Positions 1-6,159 of a DNA stretch of 6,720 nt are shown piece after piece (position 1 is the first letter of the stretch; the number at the start of each line of letters is the position of its first letter). Origin of the DNA: Chloroflexota bacterium (GTDB lineage Bacteria > Chloroflexota > Limnocylindria > Limnocylindrales > CSP1-4); contig JAKAHL010000110.1 in the NCBI GenBank assembly GCA_021815005.1, positions 1 through 6,720 of the forward strand. Direction: 5' to 3'. The position numbers and the translations under genes are program-made. The notes below the pieces were generated by a model. It did no database searches. It worked only from the letters and a program-made list of their open reading frames with translations, and was not told where the DNA came from.

Positions 1-102
1 CTCTAGGCAGGCCCGGCCTGCGCGGCGCGCCGCGGGGCCGCGCGGCGTACGATCGGCCGCCTCTCGGCTGACGAGACACAGCGCGCCAACGCCACATCCG
101 CC
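1..102. other. GC-palindromic leader upstream of clpS
   Basis: No convincing gene is visible here. The stretch holds nested palindromes: GCAGGCC and GGCCTGC flank a single base at 7-21, CGCGGCGCGCCGCG is a perfect palindrome at 21-34, and GCCGCGCGGC is another at 37-46. They could form the GC stem of a transcription terminator for a gene left of the window, but no T-run follows. In a genome this GC-rich, such palindromes also arise by chance. Confidence 0.3.
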
Positions 103-131
103 TTGACAGCGGTCGCGGCTTGACATAGGAG
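103..131 (+). promoter_or_regulatory. candidate promoter region of clpS with two TTGACA boxes
   Basis: A perfect sigma70-type -35 hexamer TTGACA lies at 103-108 and is repeated exactly at 120-125, 17 bp later. The second copy abuts the Shine-Dalgarno AGGAG (127-131). No good -10 hexamer is found at 16-18 bp from the first box (TAGGAG at 126-131 is poor), so promoter function is uncertain. The repeat could equally be an operator half-site pair. Confidence 0.3.
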
Positions 132-137
132 CAACCC

Positions 138-440
138 ATGGCCGACACGCCCGCCGCCCCGCCGCCCGGGACCTCGCTCGAGCCGGCCGACCGCGCGCGG
201 ATGGCCCCGGCGCCCCGCTGGGTCGTGATCGTCTGGAACGACCCGATCAACCTGATGTCCTACGTGACGTACGTGCTCCAGAAGCTGTTCGGCTACAGCC
301 GCCCCCACGCCCACCGGCTGATGCTCAGGGTCCACCACGAGGGCCGCGCCGTCGTGTCGAGCGGCCCCATGGAGCGCTGCGAGCACGACGTCGCCCGCCT
401 CCACGCCCACGGCCTGTGGGCCACGATGCAGCCCGAGTGA
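138..440 (+). CDS. clpS: ATP-dependent Clp protease adaptor ClpS
   Basis: This encodes a 100-aa ClpS, the cytosolic N-recognin that delivers N-degron substrates to the ClpA/ClpC unfoldase of the Clp protease. About 27 disordered, Ala/Pro-rich residues precede the folded domain. [20 protein letters not shown] (33-52) is the ClpS core, with N34 and D35 in the N-degron pocket position, followed by [12 protein letters not shown] (62-73), where H66 matches the pocket histidine. The ending [11 protein letters not shown] is the form I associate with actinobacterial and Chloroflexota ClpS. The ATG at 138 has a good Shine-Dalgarno, AGGAG at 127-131, six bases upstream. The stop codon overlaps the next start (GTGA), so the DUF2017-like gene is co-translated. 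Length and motifs are complete; the identification is secure. Confidence 0.95.
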   Translation: MADTPAAPPPGTSLEPADRARMAPAPRWVVIVWNDPINLMSYVTYVLQKLFGYSRPHAHRLMLRVHHEGRAVVSSGPMERCEHDVARLHAHGLWATMQPE

Positions 441-1045
441 CCGCCGACGAGTCGCGCCCGCGGGTCGAGCGCATCGCCGACGGGCGGATCGCCGTGCGTC
501 TCGCCCCGCGCGAACGGGAGATCCTCGCCGCGCTGGCGGGCGAGCTGGCGCGGGAGACGGCCGGCGACGTGGCGCCCGAGTCCGGCCCCGGCGATCCGGG
601 CCTGGCACGGCTGGCACCGGACGCGGTGCCGGGCGACGCGGCCGCGTCCGCGGCCTTCCGCGAGCTGACGGGCGCCGACCTCGATGCCGACCGCCAGGCG
701 CGGTTCGCCGTCCTGGCCGAGACGATCGACGCGGTCTACCTGGACGAGCCCCACGCCTCGGCGTGGCTGGGGGCGGTCAACGACCTGCGCCTGGTCCGCG
801 GCACGCGGCTGGGCGTCACCGAGGAGACGGGCCGCCGGCCGCTGGACGAGTCCGACCCGAGCGCCGGCGAGACGATCGTCTTCCTGTGGCTGGGCTGGCT
901 CGAGGAGCAGCTGGTGGAGGCGCTGGCCGCCGGCCTGCCGAAGACCGCCGAGGCGGGCGGGGCGGACGACGCCGCCGCCGACGACGACGCCGGGACAGGC
1001 CGGGCCGGCGAAGACCCCGACGACGCCGACGATCCCGTCGAGTAG
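437..1045 (+). CDS. DUF2017 family protein
   Basis: A 202-aa soluble protein of unknown function, resembling the DUF2017 family that commonly sits directly downstream of clpS in high-GC bacteria. Visible conserved-looking blocks are [14 protein letters not shown] (17-30), [17 protein letters not shown] (74-90), a segment with [26 protein letters not shown] (102-127), and a final helix around [15 protein letters not shown] (149-163). The last ~35 residues are an acidic low-complexity tail rich in Asp, Ala and Gly. I prefer the GTG at 437, which overlaps the clpS stop as GTGA and has no Shine-Dalgarno, consistent with translational coupling. An in-frame GTG at 416 would add seven residues. Its pairing with ClpS suggests a link to Clp proteolysis, but that is inference from gene order only. 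It ends 6 bp before the stop of the convergent oxidoreductase gene. Confidence 0.85.
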   Translation: MTADESRPRVERIADGRIAVRLAPREREILAALAGELARETAGDVAPESGPGDPGLARLAPDAVPGDAAASAAFRELTGADLDADRQARFAVLAETIDAVYLDEPHASAWLGAVNDLRLVRGTRLGVTEETGRRPLDESDPSAGETIVFLWLGWLEEQLVEALAAGLPKTAEAGGADDAAADDDAGTGRAGEDPDDADDPVE

Positions 1046-1051
1046 GCGGGC

Positions 1052-1966
1052 TCAGCCCAGGAGGCTGCCGAGCTCCTCGCGCAGCGCGCCGTAGTGCGCG
1101 ACGCACAGGTCCGTCGGGTCGGGCGCCCGCAGCTGCACCACGACGTGGTCGGCCCCCGCGTCAAGGTGCTCCCGGACGCGGGCCGCCACGCCCGCGGCGC
1201 TGCCCCCGGCGATGACCGCGTCGAGCAGCCGGTCGCTGCCGCCCCCTGAGATGTCGTCGTCGGTGTAGCCCAGCCGGCGCAGGTTGTTCGCGTAGTTGGG
1301 CAGCGCCAGATAACGCGCAGCGAAGGCGCGGGCGGTCTCGCGCGCCCGTCCGCGGTCGGTGTCGATGGCCGCGGTCAGCTCCACGACCAGCACCGGGTCC
1401 GCGCCCAGCCGCTCGCGGGCGATCCGCGTGTGCTCCACGGGGACGAAGTACGGATGGGCGCCGTCCGCGCGATCAGCCGCCAGCTCGAGCATCCGGGGCC
1501 CGAGCGCGGCCAGCACCAGGGACGGGCGCTCGGCGGCGGGCCCGGCCCAGGGCGCTGCGTCCATGGCGTCGAGATAGGCGCGCATCTGCTCGATCGGCTT
1601 GCCGTAGGTGCCGCCCCGGGCCGCCACCGATGGCGCGTGGCTCACGCCGATCCCCAGCACGAACCGACCGGGGTGCGCCTCCTCGAGCGTGCGGCCGCCG
1701 AGCGCCATCGCGACGCCGTCTCGCGCGTGGATGCTGGCGATGCCCGTGCCGACCACCAGCCGCTCGCTGGCGTCGAGCAGCAGTGCCGCGTGCGCGAACG
1801 CCTCCTTGCTGCCGGCGCTCTCGGGGAACCACACCGACCGGTAGCCCAGCCCCTCGTACGCGGCGAGGGCGGCGCGCGCCGCCGGGAAGGGGTTCGCCTG
1901 GAGCGCGAAGCTCCAGATGCCGATGCGGCCGAGCCGGGAGCGGAGGAGCGATCGACGGGTGTCCAT
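1052..1966 (-). CDS. LLM class F420-dependent oxidoreductase, TIGR03620-like
   Basis: A 304-aa flavin/F420-type oxidoreductase with the luciferase-like TIM-barrel fold. It starts with LGRIGIWSFALQ (12-23), has YRSVWFPES (42-50), then VGTGIASIHARDG (72-84), the glycine-rich phosphate-binding segment GRFVLGIGVSHAP (100-112), and LGPRMLELAADRADGAHPYF (155-174). The C-terminal strand-helix is REHLDAGADHVVVQL (265-279). These match the TIGR03620 subgroup of probable F420-dependent enzymes; the substrate cannot be told from sequence. Length is normal. The ATG at 1966 lacks a Shine-Dalgarno but has TAGACT six bases upstream, so the mRNA may be leaderless. It lies 43 bp downstream of the broken pxp remnant on the same strand and may once have been in that transcription unit. 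Confidence 0.88.
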   Translation of the reverse strand: MDTRRSLLRSRLGRIGIWSFALQANPFPAARAALAAYEGLGYRSVWFPESAGSKEAFAHAALLLDASERLVVGTGIASIHARDGVAMALGGRTLEEAHPGRFVLGIGVSHAPSVAARGGTYGKPIEQMRAYLDAMDAAPWAGPAAERPSLVLAALGPRMLELAADRADGAHPYFVPVEHTRIARERLGADPVLVVELTAAIDTDRGRARETARAFAARYLALPNYANNLRRLGYTDDDISGGGSDRLLDAVIAGGSAAGVAARVREHLDAGADHVVVQLRAPDPTDLCVAHYGALREELGSLLG

Positions 1967-1972
1967 GGGCCA

Positions 1973-1978
1973 AGTCTA
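1973..1978 (-). promoter_or_regulatory. candidate -10 box for a leaderless oxidoreductase mRNA
   Basis: Reading the minus strand, TAGACT matches the TATAAT consensus at four of six bases, including T1, A2 and T6. It ends six bases before the ATG at 1966, which would place the transcription start at or near the start codon. No clear -35 is visible, and there is no Shine-Dalgarno. Leaderless genes of this layout are common in Actinobacteria; this one is inferred from sequence alone. Confidence 0.35.
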
Positions 1979-2009
1979 GCCGTGCGCGCGCGTCGGGCCC
2001 CGGCCCGAC

Positions 2010-2383
2010 TCAGCCGCGCGCGTCGCTCGCCAGCCGGTGCCACACCGCGTCGCCGGCGAGGGCGGTCGCGACCCGGTCCAGCGTCGCCTGCTGCTGGGCG
2101 AACGCCAGCCGCGCCTCGTCTGCGGTGACCGCCCAGAACCGCACCCCGTTGCCGGGGCGGAGCTGGCCGAGCCGGGGCAGGTCCGCCCGGATCGCCACGC
2201 CGGCCACCTGGTAGAGCACGCTCGCCGCCACCTCGCCCGACGCCATCGCCAGCTCGCGCCGACCGAAGCCGACGAGGTCCGGGTAGCCCGGGTTGGCCCC
2301 GATGGCCGTGCCCGCGGCGAGCGCCAGCCGGACCGTGCGCCGGATGGTGGACGGGTCGCCGGCGTGCGCGCCACAGGCGATGC
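2010..2383 (-). pseudogene. 3' part of broken 5-oxoprolinase gene (PxpA/PxpC chimera), cut off by the transposon
   Basis: This is the distal part of the gene whose start lies at 6314. After the duplicated GGCGATGC (2376-2383) it encodes 121 residues. The first ~57 are PxpA (LamB/YcsF family) sequence: CGAHAGDPSTIRRTV, GANPGYPDLVGFGRR, and ASVLYQV. PxpA with PxpB and PxpC performs ATP-dependent cleavage of 5-oxoproline to glutamate. From about position 2200 downward the sequence becomes GVAIRADLPRLGQLRPGNGVRF, which is the C-terminal signature of PxpC (KipA-type carboxyltransferase-like subunit), followed by a normal-looking tail and stop. The middle and C-terminus of PxpA are absent. The motif usually written GAHPGYPD reads GANPGYPD. 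The transposon separates it from its start codon, so it is a pseudogene; I judge it was already nonfunctional before insertion. Confidence 0.85.
2376..2383. repeat. target site duplication GGCGATGC, left copy
   Basis: GGCGATGC directly borders the left terminal inverted repeat and recurs at 6207-6214 beside the right one. The identity does not extend in either direction: the next base is C versus T outward of one copy and A versus C on the other side. Collapsing the two copies restores the reading frame of the interrupted gene, so this is a true 8-bp target duplication. Confidence 0.93.
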
Positions 2384-2384
2384 C

Positions 2385-2420
2385 CAGTCCGCCACGAGGG
2401 ATTGATTGAGTAGCATTCCC
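2385..2420 (+). repeat. left terminal inverted repeat (36 bp)
   Basis: This is the inverted counterpart of 6169-6205. The outer block CAGTCCGCCAC (2385-2395) and the inner block AGTAGCATTCCC (2409-2420) are identical in both ends. The 13-bp stretch between them differs at several positions and is one base shorter than on the right. Such a two-block layout is expected when the outer block is the cleavage-proximal sequence and the inner block is the transposase binding site. The outermost base pair of the element (C2384 versus G on the other end) does not match. Confidence 0.92.
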
Positions 2421-2495
2421 AGTCAACACTCTCCGCACCAGCGGCAATGGTCGCGGACGATGAGCGGAACCGTCGGCGATCTGGAACCCCGGCTC

Positions 2496-2524
2496 TTGAC
2501 GCAGGGGGTGCGTGGCGACACGAT
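2496..2524 (+). promoter_or_regulatory. candidate promoter of the small membrane protein gene
   Basis: TTGACG at 2496-2501 is a five-of-six match to the -35 consensus. Seventeen bases later CACGAT (2519-2524) is a three-of-six -10. Transcription would begin near 2531, leaving a ~32-nt leader that contains the strong Shine-Dalgarno GGGGGTGA. This supports the ATG at 2563 over the in-frame GTG at 2512, which would lie inside the promoter. The -10 is weak. Confidence 0.35.
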
Positions 2525-2562
2525 CACGTCCGTCGCGCCATCGACTTGGGGGTGAACACACA

Positions 2563-2790
2563 ATGAGCAGGGTCACCCGCGTCGTCCGCACCGTCGGCAT
2601 CGCCATCGGGTCGCTGGTCGCGGCGTATCTCGCGTTCACGCTTGTCGCAGGAACGCTGTTCGGCTGGACCGGCAAGGACAGCCCGCTGGCCTGGTTCCTG
2701 GTCGTCCTGCTCGGCGGACTGGTGTTCGCCGACATCATGCGGCGGGACCGCCGGCGAGCCGACAGCGCCACCAGCCCCGTCAGCGCGTAG
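2563..2790 (+). CDS. 75-aa protein with two membrane segments, transposon passenger
   Basis: I do not recognise this 75-aa protein. It has a short basic N-terminus, a first hydrophobic helix at about residues 10-33 (TVGIAIGSLVAAYLAFTLVA and on), a short loop with GWTGKDSP, and a second helix at about 41-58 (PLAWFLVVLLGGLVFADI). It ends in a strongly basic tail, MRRDRRRADS. By the positive-inside rule both termini would be cytoplasmic. The ATG at 2563 is preceded by GGGGGTGA eight bases upstream, a seven-of-eight match to the ideal Shine-Dalgarno. A GTG at 2512 in the same frame is less likely. The gene lies inside the transposon, convergent to the exonuclease gene with 29 bp between stops. 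It could be a cargo gene or an accessory factor; nothing in the sequence decides. Confidence 0.7.
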   Translation: MSRVTRVVRTVGIAIGSLVAAYLAFTLVAGTLFGWTGKDSPLAWFLVVLLGGLVFADIMRRDRRRADSATSPVSA

Positions 2791-2819
2791 CAGCAGGCCG
2801 CTCGACGGATCTCGTCGGG

Positions 2820-4430
2820 TCAGTCGCCTGGAGGGTCGCCGGCGGCCAGCACCAACTCCCGCAGGAAGCGCGTCGGCCTCGGCGGTCGCTTGGCCTGCGC
2901 GAGGCGCGCGTGGCGCGATCCCGGCGCGGCCAGCCGCTCGAGCCGTCCTCGGACCTGCGCCACCCGCACGGCGAGCGAGAGAGCGGCAGGGTCCGTCGAG
3001 CCACGATTCCGCGCGACCACCGGGTCGGCGTCGGCCAGGGCAACCTCGAGGTCGCCGCGCCGACCGGCCCGGACCATCAGCGCGATGCGGGTCTCGGTCA
3101 GCCTCGGGTCGCGGCCGCCAGCCGCCCAGACCTGTTCGGCGACCTTCGGCAGTTCACCGAGGGACGCGGCCTCCCACAGCGGCAGACACGAGCGAAGCAC
3201 CCGGTCGGCGAGGAGTTGGGAGTGCGACCGCATCACACTCCAGCCCTGCTCCGCCGGGTTGCCCGACGCAGGATCCCAGAATGCGTAGGCGGCGGCGGGC
3301 GTCCCGTCGATGGCGAGTGGCACGAGACCCTCCGCCCAGGTGTCGAGCGGGCAGGGCCGCGCCTCGGCGCAGTCGGGGCACGGGTCGTCCTCGGGGCAGC
3401 GGGCGATGGGCGTGAGCGTGGCCTCGAGCCAGACCGCGACCGCGAGGGCCACGCCACGGGCGTTCACCGCACCGCCAGCCTGCCGCAGGTGGCGGCACTC
3501 CTTGCGGGCGGCGGGCACGCTGCGGGGCATCGAGACCAGGAGGGGCACGAGGGCACCGAGCACCGTCGCCGTGCCCGCGCCGTCGCCGGCCTTCGCGCGA
3601 TCCTCGAGCAGCGAGAACAGGGCCTTGCGGCTGGCCGGCCCCGGCAGGCGGCGCGCCGTGTCCGCGAGCGAGGGGCACCGCTGGGCGGCGCAGGCGGCAG
3701 CCACCTTCGGGAAGTCGGCGTCGGTGGCGGTGGCGTGCGCTGCGATGTGGTCGTCGGGGAGCCGCGCCCGGAACACCCTCGCCTTGCGCTCGCGCACCTC
3801 GCGCGGACCCGACGGCGCGATGGCAGCGGGCGTCGAGGCTCCGGCTGCTGCGAGCAGCGCGGCGAGGTCAGACTGCCGCTCCATCGCCCGGTCCACGAGC
3901 ACCCGCGCGGCTTCGGCGGTAGCGGTGGCGTCCGAGAGGGCGTTGTGCGGGAACGGGTTGGTGATGCCCAGTTCGAGGAGGATCCACTTGAGGCCGCGCT
4001 TGGTCGACTTCAGCCCGGCGAGCGAGCACAGCGCGCCCGCCGTGTCGAGCACCGGGAGGTCCGGCAGGGGCGTGCCACCCGTGCGGGCAAGCTCGTTGCG
4101 GAGCACGGGAATGTCGAACGCCGAGTAGTGGGCGGCGAGCACGACCGTCTCGCCGGGCCGCCCGGTGAAGTGCCTGGCGATCTCCGGCCAGACCTCGTTG
4201 AGCGGCGGCTCCGCCTTCACGTGGGCGTTGGTGATGTGGTGCTTGTCCTGGGTGATCGGGTCGATGTCGCAGCCCGGGTTCGCGTAGACCTCGAGCCGCT
4301 CCATCACCCCGACGCCCCGGGCGACCGCAACGCCGACCGAGAGAACGCGGTGCTGCTTGTCCGGGCCGACGCAGGTCTCCACGTCGAGCACGACGAGGCG
4401 CAGACTCTCGGGGGCGTCCCAGACGCTCAT
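2820..4430 (-). CDS. DEDDh (DnaQ-like) 3'-5' exonuclease with C-terminal Cys cluster, transposon accessory protein
   Basis: A 536-aa protein. Residues ~10-182 form a complete DEDDh exonuclease domain of the DnaQ/epsilon superfamily. The catalytic set is present: D16 and E18 in VVLDVET, D106 in AAHYSAFDIPVLRNEL, and H162 plus D167 in HNALSDATATAEA. A 3'-5' DNA or RNA exonuclease is therefore expected. The remaining ~350 residues are not recognised. They are Ala/Arg-rich and largely helical, with a cysteine cluster C345-x5-C351-x2-C354-x5-C360 that could bind zinc. The ATG at 4430 overlaps the transposase stop as ATGA, so the two are translationally coupled and probably stoichiometric. The frame stays open upstream of 4430, but that part overlaps the transposase and is not protein-like, and VVLDVET begins only 13 residues after this ATG. 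A role in processing DNA ends during transposition is inference. Confidence 0.88.
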   Translation of the reverse strand: MSVWDAPESLRLVVLDVETCVGPDKQHRVLSVGVAVARGVGVMERLEVYANPGCDIDPITQDKHHITNAHVKAEPPLNEVWPEIARHFTGRPGETVVLAAHYSAFDIPVLRNELARTGGTPLPDLPVLDTAGALCSLAGLKSTKRGLKWILLELGITNPFPHNALSDATATAEAARVLVDRAMERQSDLAALLAAAGASTPAAIAPSGPREVRERKARVFRARLPDDHIAAHATATDADFPKVAAACAAQRCPSLADTARRLPGPASRKALFSLLEDRAKAGDGAGTATVLGALVPLLVSMPRSVPAARKECRHLRQAGGAVNARGVALAVAVWLEATLTPIARCPEDDPCPDCAEARPCPLDTWAEGLVPLAIDGTPAAAYAFWDPASGNPAEQGWSVMRSHSQLLADRVLRSCLPLWEAASLGELPKVAEQVWAAGGRDPRLTETRIALMVRAGRRGDLEVALADADPVVARNRGSTDPAALSLAVRVAQVRGRLERLAAPGSRHARLAQAKRPPRPTRFLRELVLAAGDPPGD

Positions 4431-6124
4431 AGCAGGCCCCTCGACGCGGCGACGGAGATCATCACGCCCTCGTCCCGCAGGCTCGAGTAGCGGTCGTTGC
4501 GCGGCTGCGGATCCTCGATGGTCCGCATCGGGACGGTCCAGCCCCGGTGCGGCGTCTCGTCCTCCTCGATGAGCCGGACGATCCGCGCGTGGTCGGTGAA
4601 GTGCCCGTTGTGGTGGGCGACCATCAGGTCGAGGAGCGTGTTGGTCCGCTCGATGTTGGCGAACTGGTAGAAGCGCAGTTCGAGCGCCCGCTCCACGTCG
4701 CGCAGCATCGCCTCGAGACCGCCCGACGAGACCTTGATGCGGTGCTCGGCGGCAAGGAACGGGATCGCCTCCGCCATTCGCTCGAGGTAGTTGTCCCGGC
4801 TCGTGTCGAAGTTGGCCGGGACGACGAGACCGCCGCACAGCAGGCGCAACTCCACCCACCACTGTCTCCACGCCCCGGGCGTGGCGAGTGCCCGGTCCCG
4901 GCGCAGGTTCTCGAAGTGGCTCTCGATGGCCTCGCCGTTCGGCCCGCGCATCGCCTTCTCGAGCGTGTTCTTGCGGAGGGCGTCCTTGAGGTGCCAGATG
5001 GACGGCACGAAGAGCGGCTTCTTGGCCGCGCCCGCGAAGTGGGCGTCGACCGCCGCGACGATGGGCTTGGCGGCGTCGGACACGATCACGTCCGGGACGT
5101 AGCCCATCTCGTCGAACAGCAGCCGCCAGGCCACCGAGGTCGACTTCGGGTAGGCCCGGAGCAGGCGCAGGCGGGTGATCCCGGGAAGTTGGCGGTCGGT
5201 CCAGTCCATCTCCGCGAGGAGGTGGAGCGTCCAGCCGTCGGTCTTCTTGCGCTTGCCGGTGGCGTCGAGCGAGTAGATGGGCTTGTCGTCGAGGATCCAC
5301 ACGAGGTCGCTGCCCTCGTGGGCCATCTGCTCCGCTCTGGTCCGCAGCCGCCGCTCGGTGTCGGCCCAGACGACCGGTCCGTAGGCTTCGGTGATGTCCG
5401 CGCCGAGGTGCCAGTAGGTGTTGGCGAGGCGCGACGCCGGGCTGTGCTTCTTGGGCGTGCGCGCGCTGGTCCTGGTCCGGGGCTTCGGCGGGTTGGTCGA
5501 CCGCCGGCGGGTCTTGCGGACCGCATCGTTCGGCAGCAGGCTCTCGGCGAGCTGCCCGGCCTTGCCGTAGGAGGTGCCGGACCCGAGGGCCGCGAGCACA
5601 CGCGCCACGGCGCGCGCGGAGAACCGCTGGCGGCGGGCCACTGCCATCTCGCCCCGGTGGATCCCGCGCAGTTCGAGGCAGTCGTCGCAGCGGTCGCCCG
5701 GCTCGACGTGCTCGCGCGGCAGCGTCGGGGTGAAGTTGTGCCTTCCGTCGCACGCCTTCGGGCAGGAGCGCGGGTTGTGCCCCTTGCCGTCGTGGTCGCG
5801 GTCGCACGCCGTCCGACAGGTGGCGTTGCAGCGTCCCGTGTGGTCGCAGCGGTAGCGTTGGCGGACGTTGACGCCGCGCCCGTAGGCCCCGTTGCGGACG
5901 ACGTGGCTCTTGGGGTGGTCGGGGCACTCGGGCGCGCCCTGCTGTCCCCGGAGGCGGCGACCGCCCTTCACCCCGACCGTGAAGTAGTGGGCCTTGCCGA
6001 CGAGCGGGTCGCACCAGTAGCGGCGCACCGTCCCGGTCTTCTGCTGGACCGTGCCCCTCCCGACCGTCTTGGACCCAGCGTGGAGCGGGTCAGGGCAGCG
6101 GGCCTTCGGCGCGAGGCGAGGCAT
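4427..6124 (-). CDS. DDE-type transposase with Cys-rich N-terminus
   Basis: A 565-aa protein. Residues 1-150 carry eleven cysteines (10, 38, 67, 93, 99, 103, 107, 121, 125, 146, 149) and several histidines, suggesting two or more zinc-binding modules for DNA binding. A helical segment at ~165-200 (FSARAVARVLAALGSGTSYG) resembles the HTH that precedes many DDE domains. The catalytic candidates are D279 or D280 (LVWILDDKPI), D350 (VPDVIVSD) and E492 (FANIERTN). IWHLKDALRKN (376-386) resembles the CxxH/HL motif of Mutator-like transposases, and the ~140-residue Trp-containing stretch between D350 and E492 fits a helical insertion. The ATG at 6124 is 44 bp inside the right inverted repeat and has only a weak GGAA upstream. 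The stop overlaps the exonuclease start (ATGA). Family placement beyond DDE/RNase H-like is uncertain. Confidence 0.88.
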   Translation of the reverse strand: MPRLAPKARCPDPLHAGSKTVGRGTVQQKTGTVRRYWCDPLVGKAHYFTVGVKGGRRLRGQQGAPECPDHPKSHVVRNGAYGRGVNVRQRYRCDHTGRCNATCRTACDRDHDGKGHNPRSCPKACDGRHNFTPTLPREHVEPGDRCDDCLELRGIHRGEMAVARRQRFSARAVARVLAALGSGTSYGKAGQLAESLLPNDAVRKTRRRSTNPPKPRTRTSARTPKKHSPASRLANTYWHLGADITEAYGPVVWADTERRLRTRAEQMAHEGSDLVWILDDKPIYSLDATGKRKKTDGWTLHLLAEMDWTDRQLPGITRLRLLRAYPKSTSVAWRLLFDEMGYVPDVIVSDAAKPIVAAVDAHFAGAAKKPLFVPSIWHLKDALRKNTLEKAMRGPNGEAIESHFENLRRDRALATPGAWRQWWVELRLLCGGLVVPANFDTSRDNYLERMAEAIPFLAAEHRIKVSSGGLEAMLRDVERALELRFYQFANIERTNTLLDLMVAHHNGHFTDHARIVRLIEEDETPHRGWTVPMRTIEDPQPRNDRYSSLRDEGVMISVAASRGLL

Positions 6125-6128
6125 CGAG

Positions 6129-6150
6129 CGACGTTCCGTGAGCGGGTTCC
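6129..6150 (-). repeat. subterminal GGAAC repeats, right end
   Basis: Reading inward from the right end (minus strand), GGAACC (6150-6145) and GGAACGTCG (6137-6129) lie between the inverted repeat and the transposase start. The left end carries GGAACCGTCG at 2466-2475 and GGAACC at 2483-2488 in the same inward orientation. The copies are short and could be chance, but they are mirrored in orientation, as expected for accessory transposase-binding sites. Confidence 0.3.
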
Positions 6151-6159
6151 GTCCCTCGA

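Noticed and set aside
3..617. A 204-codon minus-strand open frame across clpS.
   Set aside because: It is Arg/Ala/Pro-rich and antisense to a secure clpS and its neighbour, so it is a compositional shadow.
1046..1051. A shared terminator between the DUF2017 gene and the convergent oxidoreductase gene.
   Set aside because: Only six bases separate the stops and no stem-loop with a T-run is visible on either side.
1430..2128. A 232-codon plus-strand open frame antisense to the oxidoreductase gene.
   Set aside because: It mirrors the LLM oxidoreductase in the opposite strand and reads as Arg/Ala/Gly/Pro low complexity without motifs.
2010..2771. The PxpA/PxpC remnant frame extends into the transposon to an ATG at 2771, suggesting a new fusion protein.
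   Set aside because: The added part is antisense to the small membrane protein gene and crosses the inverted repeat. It has no protein-like character, and no start signal is seen at 2771.
2791..2819. A bidirectional terminator between the small membrane protein and exonuclease stops.
   Set aside because: The 29-bp gap shows no convincing hairpin and no T-run.
2910..4490. A 526-codon plus-strand open frame antisense to the exonuclease gene.
   Set aside because: It shows the same GC shadow effect. The translated sequence is Arg/Gly/Val-rich low complexity, and the opposite strand carries a full DEDDh catalytic set.
4431..6014. The exonuclease reading frame stays open upstream of 4430, giving a possible 1064-aa protein starting near 6014.
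   Set aside because: This part lies in another frame of the transposase gene, is extreme in Arg/Pro/Ala, and shows no domain. The exonuclease domain begins 13 residues after the ATG at 4430, which overlaps the transposase stop as expected for a coupled gene.
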